This document shows positions 15,907-22,766 of a stretch of 64,000 nucleotides of DNA, piece after piece. Position numbers and translations under genes: made by a program. The notes under the pieces were generated by a model. The model did not search any database, had not been told where the DNA came from, and saw nothing but the letters and a program-made list of their open reading frames with translations. The DNA comes from Advenella faeciporci. GTDB taxonomy: Bacteria; Pseudomonadota; Gammaproteobacteria; Burkholderiales; Burkholderiaceae_B. The stretch lies in the NCBI RefSeq assembly GCF_014652395.1, contig NZ_BMYS01000001.1, positions 124,001 to 188,000 on the forward strand. The letters run 5' to 3'. Positions within the stretch are counted from its first letter, which is position 1; each line of letters opens with the position of its first letter.

Positions 15907-17334
15907 AGGCTGTCGCAAAAGGCCCTTAACCTGTACACTTTTTACTATGACTAAGTTTAGCGCCACGAGAATCACTAATGAGTACGACGCGTAAAGTTCC
16001 TCAGCTGGATAATCAGCAGTTTGATTTATTTACCGGAGCCCCCAGTGCCTCTGAACCGATCCTGTCGCGCCCAGCGCTGCCAGGGGCACGCCGTTTTGTG
16101 TCTGGCAATCCCAGCCAGATGTTTGTGGGCACGGTTCGGCTTGAGCAATATCTGCGTGACAGTGGTGAGTTAACGCCGTTGACGGTGGCCAAGTTGCTGG
16201 ATGAACAGGACTGGGAACTGTTTGAACAACGCTATGCGCTTACCGGTCGCGCGCCCTATGCACCACGCTGTATGATGGGTTTGATTCTTTATGGCATTAT
16301 GCAAGGCGTGCATTCATTACGGGCGTTAGAGCGACTCGCGCGGCTGGACGTCGGCTGCATGTGGGTCTGTGGCGGTATTGCGCCAGACCATGCGAATATT
16401 GGTCGCTTCATTACGCTGCATGAAGCATCACTGACCCATGATTTTTTTGAGTCACTGACCCGCTCCGTTTTACAGGCCTGTCGTTCCAGCAGCCAGCGTG
16501 TGGCGGGCGATGGTACGGTGATCGAGGCAGCCTGTTCGCACTATAAATTGCTTAAAGAGGAAGCGGTTAAGTCCCAGGCAAAAGCCGCTCGTGAGGCCTT
16601 GGCGCAGGCACCCGCAGACCCGAATGCCCAGCAGGCGGAACGAGAAGCCCGTGAATGTTCCATGATGAGGTGATTGCTGCCACGCTTGAACGCGACAGCA
16701 GCCTGCTATGCCCGGCGGGAAAGTGGCCCCCGAGTCATGGCCAGGGGACAGGCAAGTTCCATAAAAGCGACTTCCAATACGATGAACAAACCGACACCTA
16801 TCGCTGTCCGGCAGGTCAGGTACTAAGGCGGGTGTCCACGGTAGCGCGTTCAAGCGCTTGCCGTGAACACGCCATTTACGCCAGTGCGTCTTGTAGCGAC
16901 TGCCCATTGCGGGATCGCTGCACCAACGCCAAGGTACGAAAAATTAAAGGTTACCCTGAGGATCGGGCACGTGACGGGCTTCGGGACGTCATGGCGCAGC
17001 CTGGTGCGCAGCGCGTGTTTAGTCAACGTAAAGCCATGGTTGAGCCGGTGTTCGCCAGGCTGCGCGGCCAGCAAAAACTGGACCGCTTCCGACGCCGTGG
17101 GCTGGCTGCTGTCAGGCGCGAATTTGCGCTGCATGCGATGGCCTACAACCTCTGGCGCGCCGTGGGGCTGCTGAAGGCTCTATTGGACTTATTATGCCTG
17201 ATTTGCCTTGTCCAGCGCGTTTACCGGCGCTGCGTGCGCCCCATCGAGTGCCAGGTTGCTCTGATGAGGCGAAGGCACCTGCTAGCAACCTGGTGATGAC
17301 AATGATTGCGCAAGAAATCGTTTTGCGACAGCCT
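15907..17334 (+). mobile_element. Internally deleted IS1182-like insertion sequence with 14-bp ends and 6-bp target duplication
   Basis: Ends are AGGCTGTCGCAAAA (15907-15920) and its exact inverse TTTTGCGACAGCCT (17321-17334). CAGGAG flanks both sides (15901-15906 and 17335-17340), a 6-bp target duplication. Removing the element restores a REP-like palindrome of the form found elsewhere in this region. At 1428 bp it is shorter than I would expect of the family, and the transposase is broken, so it should not move by itself. Confidence 0.85.
15978..17296 (+). pseudogene. IS1182-family transposase with central deletion and frameshift
   Basis: The first part (15978-16673, 231 residues) has the N-terminal domain: RYALTGRAPYAPRCMMGLIL, HANIGRFITLHE and the first acidic residue context VAGDGTVIEA. 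The second part (16655-17296) begins at FHDEVIAATLERD, normally preceded by an LLDAGY-type segment, and continues with the Cys cluster (CSDCPLRDRC) and the C-terminal VEPVFARLRGQQKLDRFRRRG. The region between, including the second catalytic Asp, is absent, and the frame changes at about 16655. So the transposase is inactive. Confidence 0.85.
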
Positions 17335-17425
17335 CAGGAGCATGGGAACGAGGTTCACCGAACATAGCCCTGACACCCTGGGGCCGCATCACGCCATTCA
17401 CTAACCCATTCAAATACGAACAAAT

Positions 17426-18043
17426 TCAGGCCACATACCGCAACATGGTAACGTAGTGAATACCGCTACCCGCCAGCACAAACAAATGCCAAATACCATG
17501 CGCATGCGGCCAGCGGCTGTCGTTAGCATAGAATAAAATACCTGCCGTATAGGCCACGCCACCGGCCAGCAGCCATAAAAAGCCATCCCGACCCAGTGCC
17601 TCCATTAGCGGAAATAGCGCGATAATGGCCAGCCAGCCCATCAACACGTAAAGCAGCATTGAAAACACCCGTTTGCCACTCGCCAGCCAGATTTCCTGAA
17701 CAATGCCCAGCACGGCCAGCCCCCATACCACGCCAAACAACGTCCATCCCCAGGCACCCCGCAGGCTGACCAAGGCAAAGGGCGTATAACTGCCGGCAAT
17801 CAGAAGATAAATGGAACAATGATCAAATTTGCACCAAATCTGTTTGGCCCTGCCGCGCAGGCTGTGATAAAGCGTGGATGCCAGGTATAAAAAAAGCAAC
17901 ATGGCCCCATAAATGCTGAAGCCAACAATTTTCCAGGGATCACCAGCCTGTGCGCCAAGCACAATAAGCAGCACTGCACCAACAACTGCCAGCCCTGCCC
18001 CTGCCAAGTGGGAAATACTGTTAAACCGTTCACCGTAATACAT
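17426..18043 (-). CDS. Hemolysin III family (HlyIII/YqfA, PAQR-like) membrane protein
   Basis: 205 residues with seven predicted membrane segments. Family motifs: FNSISHLAGAGLAVVG near the start, STLYHS near 70, FDHCSIYLLIAGSYTPF, and HAHGIWHLFVLAGSGIHY near the end. The His/Asp/Ser set is the metal site of PAQR-like hydrolases. The start at 18043 (MYYGERF) has AAGGA at a normal distance; a start at 18085 is less likely. The physiological role in bacteria is poorly known. It is a single gene between the IS relic and the SRAP gene. Confidence 0.9.
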   Translation of the reverse strand: MYYGERFNSISHLAGAGLAVVGAVLLIVLGAQAGDPWKIVGFSIYGAMLLFLYLASTLYHSLRGRAKQIWCKFDHCSIYLLIAGSYTPFALVSLRGAWGWTLFGVVWGLAVLGIVQEIWLASGKRVFSMLLYVLMGWLAIIALFPLMEALGRDGFLWLLAGGVAYTAGILFYANDSRWPHAHGIWHLFVLAGSGIHYVTMLRYVA

Positions 18044-18107
18044 TCGCCTGTTCCTTTTCCGTCCGCCATTCCTGCGATACTGCATATCTTTGTTAAGTTA
18101 TACACTA

Positions 18108-18746
18108 TTAATTGTTGTCGCCCAACAAAAACGCCCCTTCAGTGCTCACATTCCCCACCGCCTTGTGTGCCATTTGCATACGCATCTTTTCTGACGGATA
18201 CTGCCCGGCAATTTGCCGTAACAGCAACTTGTTACTGTTGCCCGTATCAAGCCAGGCCGCGTAATCTGCCGGTTGCAGAATTACCGGCATGCGGTCATGA
18301 ATTTCCTGGGTAAGCGCATTGGCAGCGGTGGTAATAATGGTGAAGTTAGGCACCTCCTCATGAAATTCCAGCAAGCCGGCAAAACCAAACAGGCCTGATT
18401 CCGGATAGATAAAATACGGCTGTTTGCCTGAGGCGGTGGTTTTCCATTCGTAATAGCCATTGGCTGGCACAATTACCCTTGACCGTTGCCAGGCATTCCT
18501 GAAAAACGGTTTTTCTGCGACGGTTTCCACTTTTGCGTTGAAGGGTTTGGGCATGGCATCATTCGCCCATGAAGGACGCAGCCCCCAGATGGCATGCATT
18601 AACACCCGCCTGCCACCCACCTCTTTAATCACAGGCGCAATTTGTTGGGGCGCAATGTTGTAGCGTGCTGGCATGGGATCTGTAAAGTCAAGCTCAAACT
18701 GGCTTTGCAACTCTTGCGTATTGAATAAAGCATAGCGGCCACACAT
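18108..18746 (-). CDS. yedK: SRAP/HMCES-type abasic-site protein, YedK-like
   Basis: 212 residues beginning MCGRYALFN. The catalytic Cys2, freed after Met removal, forms a thiazolidine cross-link with abasic sites in single-stranded DNA. The other active-site elements are visible: Asn in PARYNIAPQQ, Glu in VPANGYYEWK, and His in HDRMPVIL. It is divergent from umuD, and the 75-base gap holds a LexA box, so it may be SOS-induced too (inference). SRAP genes are known to cluster with SOS polymerase genes. Confidence 0.93.
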   Translation of the reverse strand: MCGRYALFNTQELQSQFELDFTDPMPARYNIAPQQIAPVIKEVGGRRVLMHAIWGLRPSWANDAMPKPFNAKVETVAEKPFFRNAWQRSRVIVPANGYYEWKTTASGKQPYFIYPESGLFGFAGLLEFHEEVPNFTIITTAANALTQEIHDRMPVILQPADYAAWLDTGNSNKLLLRQIAGQYPSEKMRMQMAHKAVGNVSTEGAFLLGDNN

Positions 18747-18768
18747 AAATATCCATCCCTATTGCTGT

Positions 18769-18784
18769 TTTTTCAGCTGAAAAA
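18769..18784. promoter_or_regulatory. Conserved palindrome TTTTTCAGCTGAAAAA between yedK and umuD
   Basis: A perfect 16-bp palindrome 12 bases before the LexA box. It is kept intact in the decayed umuD copy at 14918-14933, where the LexA box itself has drifted. Function unknown; it may be a second operator. Confidence 0.5.
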
Positions 18785-18795
18785 TGTTATAAATA

Positions 18796-18815
18796 TACTG
18801 TATAAATAAACAGCA
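18796..18815. promoter_or_regulatory. LexA box controlling umuDC, possibly also yedK
   Basis: TACTGTATAAATAAACAGCA matches the proteobacterial SOS box (CTG, 10 bases, CAG). It ends 6 bases before the umuD ATG, so any promoter under it yields a very short leader. Confidence 0.88.
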
Positions 18816-18821
18816 TACATT

Positions 18822-19250
18822 ATGAACATACCTGCTCATCTCACACCCATCCGGAATAGCCCGTTGCCAATAAAGGAAATCAGCTGCAAAACACCTGCCG
18901 GTTTCCCTTCGCCCGCCCAAGACCTGGCCGTTAACCGGATTGACCTTAACGATATTTTAATTCAACACCCCGAAGCCACTTATTTCATGCAGGTTAAGGG
19001 CAACAGCATGACGGGTGCGGGCATCGATGACGGCGATCGTTTGATTGTAGACCGTTCGCTAACACCCCGTCATAACCATATCGTGATTGCTGAAATTGAC
19101 GGCGAAGTCACGGTTAAGCGGCTGTACAAAAAAAACGGCCTGTTAAAGCTTGGCGCAGAAAACGCCGCCTACGCGGATATCGTCCCCCTGCCCGGTCAGC
19201 AATGGTCGGTTTGGGGCGTGGTTACTTACATCATCAAAGCGGCATCATGA
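18822..19250 (+). CDS. umuD: UmuD, self-cleaving subunit of DNA polymerase V
   Basis: 142 residues, family length. The S24 peptidase dyad is Ser62 (GNSMTGAG) and Lys99 (VTVKRL). The cleavage site is probably Ala26-Gly27 (TPAGFPSP). After RecA-stimulated self-cleavage, UmuD' joins UmuC for translesion synthesis. A LexA box ends 6 bases before the ATG and no Shine-Dalgarno is visible, so the mRNA may be almost leaderless. The stop overlaps the umuC start (ATGA), so translation is coupled. A decayed copy of its 5' end lies at 14918-15069. Confidence 0.95.
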   Translation: MNIPAHLTPIRNSPLPIKEISCKTPAGFPSPAQDLAVNRIDLNDILIQHPEATYFMQVKGNSMTGAGIDDGDRLIVDRSLTPRHNHIVIAEIDGEVTVKRLYKKNGLLKLGAENAAYADIVPLPGQQWSVWGVVTYIIKAAS

Positions 19251-20521
19251 CGGCATTTGCCTTAATTGACGGCAATTGTTTTTATTGCTCCTGCGAGCGG
19301 GTTTTCAATCCTTCGCTCAAGGGCAAACCACTTATCGTCCTGTCAAACAACGATGGCTGTGCCATTTCGCGCACTGATGAAGCCAAGGCCCTGGGCATTG
19401 CCATGGGCGCCCCCTGGTTTCAAATTAAACACCTGGAATCGCGCGGGCTGGTGGGGCTGTCGGCCAATTTTCCGCTTTATGGCGACATGAGCGAGCGCAT
19501 GATGAGAATCATTAGCCGGTTCGCCCCCGTACAAGAAGTGTATTCAATTGATGAATCTTTCCTGGATTTGTCTGGCATTAGGCAAAACATGACCTGGTAC
19601 GGACAGCAAATAAGGCACCAGGTCTTGCGAGATGTTGGCATACCCACCTGTGTGGGCATTGGCCCCACCAAAACACTGGCCAAACTGGCCAACCATATGG
19701 CCAAGAAGCAGCCGCAATGGGATGGGGTATGCGACTTAACCTCCCTGAGCCGCCAGGATCTTGGCCGGGCCATGCGCAATATTAAAGTGGGTGAAGTTTG
19801 GGGGGTAGGCAAAAAAATCAGCCAGCGACTGAATAACATGGGTATTTCTACCGCCCTGGATCTGGCCAGGTTAAACCCTGAAACCGCACGCAAGGAATTC
19901 AGTATCGTGCTGGCAAAAACCATTCAAGAGTTGCGTGGTACGTCCAGAATCACCTTTGAAACCGATATGGAACCCAAGAAGCAGATTATTTCTTCGCGCT
20001 CTTTTGGCTTTCCGGTAACAAGCCTAAGACAGCTGGCCCATGCCGTTTCTGAGTTCACGGCTATTGCGTGTAGCAAGTTGCGCCAGCAGGGCTCTATGGC
20101 TGGCGGCCTCAGCGTATTTATTCGCACCAGCCCGTTTCGCCCTGGCAGGCAATACGGCGCCAGCTATCTGGTGTATTTAAATACGCCATCATCAGACACC
20201 ATTGCCCATACCCAGGCCGCCTTATCGGCATTGCAAAAATTATTTCGGCCCGGGTTCAATTATGCCAAGGCGGGAGTCATGCTGCTGGATATTGAAGATA
20301 GCCAGATAATCCAGCAAGAACTTTTTTCTGTTGAACCTGAATATGAAAAACGGGAAAGGTTAATGCACACGCTTGACGCCATCAACCGCCAGTTTGGCAG
20401 AAACACCCTGAAAATCGCCGCCACCGGCATTCATGCCAAAGACAACTGGTTTATGCGGCAGGAAAGAAAAACCCAAGGTTATACCACTAACTGGAATGAG
20501 CTCATGGTGGTGCAGGCTTAG
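19247..20521 (+). CDS. umuC: UmuC, catalytic subunit of DNA polymerase V (Y family)
   Basis: 424 residues, full length. MTAFALIDGNCFYCSCERVF holds the first catalytic Asp, and VYSIDESFLDLSG the second acidic pair. IPTCVGIGPTKTLAKLANHM is the thumb/palm signature, VWGVGKKISQRL the helix-hairpin-helix. The C-terminal little finger is complete. The ATG at 19247 overlaps the umuD stop; the longer frame from 19202 is inside umuD. Confidence 0.96.
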   Translation: MTAFALIDGNCFYCSCERVFNPSLKGKPLIVLSNNDGCAISRTDEAKALGIAMGAPWFQIKHLESRGLVGLSANFPLYGDMSERMMRIISRFAPVQEVYSIDESFLDLSGIRQNMTWYGQQIRHQVLRDVGIPTCVGIGPTKTLAKLANHMAKKQPQWDGVCDLTSLSRQDLGRAMRNIKVGEVWGVGKKISQRLNNMGISTALDLARLNPETARKEFSIVLAKTIQELRGTSRITFETDMEPKKQIISSRSFGFPVTSLRQLAHAVSEFTAIACSKLRQQGSMAGGLSVFIRTSPFRPGRQYGASYLVYLNTPSSDTIAHTQAALSALQKLFRPGFNYAKAGVMLLDIEDSQIIQQELFSVEPEYEKRERLMHTLDAINRQFGRNTLKIAATGIHAKDNWFMRQERKTQGYTTNWNELMVVQA

Positions 20522-20531
20522 CGGGTAAGCG

Positions 20532-20602
20532 TACCACGCAGGAGCATGGGAACGAGTAGTGCACGGCAAACCTTACTGGTTCCCATGCTCCTGCGTGAGA
20601 AC
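20532..20602. repeat. Pair of inverted REP-like palindromes
   Basis: Copies at 20532-20553 (CCACGCAGGAGCATGGGAAC) and 20579-20602 (GTTCCCATGCTCCTGCGTGA and GAAC) face each other across about 25 bases just after umuC. Inverted pairs like this can fold into a large hairpin and may end or protect the umuDC mRNA. Confidence 0.7.
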
Positions 20603-20747
20603 AATAGACCAGCCATAAATAAAATACAAAAATACTGGAATCCCAATTAATTTAAGTAATATATATATTACCATTAACATATTAATAATTAATTATTACT
20701 GCGCCTGTATAACGTGCAGCATCGTTACGTTGGTTGGATGTTTTTTA

Positions 20748-21341
20748 ATGACTGGTAAAGGGCATAGGCTTACCGGCCTTGGTGCGGCATTTATTGCAGC
20801 GGCAATTGCAAAAATAGCAGGACTGGATGTGTTTTTACAAACAGCAAGTGCTCTCGTGGCAGCTGTTTCCACCTCCTTGCCCGACTGGGTGGAAATCCCC
20901 TATTATCGCAAAGGGGTTCGAACCGGTTCGCTCATCAAACACCGCACCTACACTCATTGGCCCTGGATTTGGGTGGGTTTAATGTACTGGGGGTTTGCTG
21001 TTAAAGAGCTTGAAGGTGCCGCCATGATTGGCGCGGCAACCGGTGCATTAAGCCATATTCTGGCCGATGCCCCCAACCCCATGGGCATTCCCTGGATTCA
21101 TCCACTGCAACGCATTCGATTGGGCAAAAAAGGCTGGTGGCGCTCGGGCAGAAACGAAACAGTGCTGGTAAGTTTATTTACGGTTTTTGGTGTGAGCATT
21201 TGGGTACAGGTGAACCCTGATAATGTATTTGCGCAGGGATTAACGCAACTAACCCAGGAAAGCGTCAAACAAATAAACGTTGTTTTACAACCCCTGGTTC
21301 AAAATTTCATCACTTATTTAAGCAGTAACGTTCATTTTTGA
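20748..21341 (+). CDS. YdjM-like inner-membrane, metal-binding protein (DUF457 type)
   Basis: 197 residues. MTGKGHRLTGLGAAFIAAAI at the start, LPDWVEIP, a KHRTYTHWPW motif and GALSHILADAPNPMGIPWIH form the His/Asp pattern of the YdjM/LexA-regulated membrane hydrolase-like family, with several hydrophobic helices. In E. coli ydjM belongs to the SOS regulon. Here a site CTGTATAACGTGCAG at 20704-20718 resembles a LexA box but is one base short, so SOS control is uncertain. The last 50 codons and the downstream DNA are duplicated at 33085-33363. Confidence 0.82.
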   Translation: MTGKGHRLTGLGAAFIAAAIAKIAGLDVFLQTASALVAAVSTSLPDWVEIPYYRKGVRTGSLIKHRTYTHWPWIWVGLMYWGFAVKELEGAAMIGAATGALSHILADAPNPMGIPWIHPLQRIRLGKKGWWRSGRNETVLVSLFTVFGVSIWVQVNPDNVFAQGLTQLTQESVKQINVVLQPLVQNFITYLSSNVHF

Positions 21342-21377
21342 GCAAAAGGAAGCAGAACGAAAAATCAGATAGGTCAC

Positions 21378-21400
21378 TTTCCCATGCTCGGCGTGGGAAC
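21378..21400. repeat. REP-like palindrome
   Basis: TTTCCCATGCTCGGCGTGGG and AAC, a shortened member of the family described at 15820. Confidence 0.6.
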
Positions 21401-21477
21401 ACAGACGGAATGTTATTTAGCTAAGCTTTTTTTCTGATTTAGACCTTTGTTTACCCCTAAACTTAACAGGTATAAAA

Positions 21478-21506
21478 AAGGACTTCCCGTTTTCACGTAA
21501 GTCCTT
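21478..21506 (-). terminator. Second copy of the tRNA-Pro terminator hairpin
   Basis: AAGGACTT and AAGTCCTT form an 8-bp stem, followed on the minus strand by TTTTTT. The same hairpin follows tRNA-Pro at 33332-33360, but no tRNA lies here. It seems a by-product of the duplication and may now end transcripts leaving the region on the right. Confidence 0.7.
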
Positions 21507-21582
21507 GATATGACCTTACGGGGGTTTTACACAACAGGAGACCGCCAGTAACTAGTTACAGTCTCAACAATCCTAACACCGC

Positions 21583-21626
21583 TATATCTAATATGGCTTT
21601 TACTAGAAAATACCATATCAGATATA
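21583..21626. repeat. AT-rich inverted repeat with 14-base arms
   Basis: TATATCTAATATGG and CCATATCAGATATA differ from perfect complementarity at one place, which is a G-U pair in minus-strand RNA; loop 16 bases. It lies 75 bases inside the left edge of the inserted block. The rest of 21510-21660 shows nothing recognisable. Confidence 0.5.
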
Positions 21627-21663
21627 ACCTGGGTTACGTGACTTATTAAAAACCAGAATAAGG

Positions 21664-21681
21664 CTCCGGCTCTGGCCGGAG
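21664..21681 (-). terminator. Probable terminator of the carboxylase operon
   Basis: CTCCGGC/GCCGGAG stem with a 4-base loop, 30 bases past the Bug stop. On the minus strand a TTTTT run comes about 10 bases after the stem, so it is imperfect. Confidence 0.55.
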
Positions 21682-21710
21682 TATTACGGTCAGATTGAGA
21701 TTAACGCACA

Positions 21711-22718
21711 TTAATCGAGAATAATGTTCTCTCTCTTGATGACTTCAGCCAACTGCTTGGTCTCGCTCGCAATACGCGCGGCGAAATCCTTCGGATTCGT
21801 CATGACAATGGTTCCTTGCGCACTCAGTAACGTATTCGCTGCCGGCACAGACATAGCCTGCTTGGAGTACTCGTACAACTTTTCAATGATGTCCGGTGGG
21901 GTTCCGGCAGGTGCCAACAGACCCAACCAGAACGTCATATCAATATCCGGAAAGCCCGCTTCAGCCATCGTAGGAACATCGGGCATCTGGGGAATCCGTT
22001 CCTTCGGAGTTACCGCAAGAGCCTTGAGCTTTCCAGAGCGAATTTGCGGAACGCTGGCCAACGTGTCGAACGAAGTATTCACCTCGCCTGACATTACTGC
22101 CATACTCGCCTGCGATGCTGCCTTGTACGGGACATGCGAGGCCTTGAACTCCCCGTCATTGCTCAACATAACATACGCCAAGTGCGCGAGATTCCCTACT
22201 CCGCCAGACCCGTAACTAAGCTCAGAAGGATGGCTCTTGGCAAATGCAACCAAGTCCTTCACCGAGTTGATGGAATGCTTCTCTGCCCACTCAGGATTTA
22301 CATTCAGGATGAACGGTGCATCCAGCACCAGCGAGATCGGGGCAAAATCAGTCGATTTGTACGGCGAATTTTTGTAAATTAAGGGATTACCGGTAATGCT
22401 GCTGCTGTTGGTAGCCAACAGGGTATAACCGTCTGGTGCCGAACGAGCAACTGAAGTTGCACCAATGGAACCATTGGCCCCTCCTTTGTTTTCCACAATC
22501 ACCGACTGTCCCAGAGACTTGGAAAGATTATCGGCAAGCAGGCGAGCCATTGCATCGGTAATGGATCCCGCCGGAAATGGAACAATGATTCGAATCATCT
22601 TGGTTGGCCACTTTTTGTCCTGCGCAAAAGCGATGGTAGAACCCAACCCAAACGCTGAAGCTCCCGCAACGCTTGTGGCTGCGGCTAGAAAATTCCTACG
22701 CGAGCTGAACATAGTCAT
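21711..22718 (-). CDS. Bug/TctC-family periplasmic binding protein, Tat-type signal
   Basis: 335 residues. The N-terminus has SSRRNFLAAATSVAGASAFG, a twin-arginine-like signal, unlike the Sec signals of the other two Bug proteins here. Bug motifs follow: IRIIVPFPAGSITDAMARLL, VENKGGANGSIGATSVA, SYGSGGVGNLAH, HVPYKAASQA and MPDVPTMAEAGFPD. GGAGA sits before the ATG. It is the last gene of the CoA-transferase/carboxylase operon, so it probably binds the acid that the pathway consumes, but no TctAB membrane proteins are near. Confidence 0.92.
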   Translation of the reverse strand: MTMFSSRRNFLAAATSVAGASAFGLGSTIAFAQDKKWPTKMIRIIVPFPAGSITDAMARLLADNLSKSLGQSVIVENKGGANGSIGATSVARSAPDGYTLLATNSSSITGNPLIYKNSPYKSTDFAPISLVLDAPFILNVNPEWAEKHSINSVKDLVAFAKSHPSELSYGSGGVGNLAHLAYVMLSNDGEFKASHVPYKAASQASMAVMSGEVNTSFDTLASVPQIRSGKLKALAVTPKERIPQMPDVPTMAEAGFPDIDMTFWLGLLAPAGTPPDIIEKLYEYSKQAMSVPAANTLLSAQGTIVMTNPKDFAARIASETKQLAEVIKRENIILD

Positions 22719-22766
22719 GTTATGTCTCCAAAAAAATCAATGAATAAAAAACGCTTTTCGCGACCT

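Larger units (their letters stand above)
21192..21509. repeat. Left copy of a long imperfect direct repeat (ydjM 3' end plus tRNA-Pro terminator)
   Basis: Pairs with 33085-33363. Homology starts at GTGAGCATTTGGGTACAGGT in both, covers the ydjM-like 3' end with about a dozen mismatches in 150 bases, a REP-like palindrome, a TTTACCCCT-containing stretch and the hairpin of the next entry. It stops just after GTAAGTCCTTGAT. Confidence 0.85.

Noticed and set aside
20656-20671. GTAATATATATATTAC palindrome before the ydjM-like gene
   Set aside because: Simple alternating AT sequence is symmetric by chance, so no function is inferred.
20704-20718. LexA box before the ydjM-like gene
   Set aside because: CTGTATAACGTGCAG has 9, not 10, bases between CTG and CAG, so it does not fit the SOS box.
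21478-21660. A second tRNA gene at the left repeat
   Set aside because: The terminator hairpin is duplicated, but no cloverleaf can be formed in the adjoining DNA.
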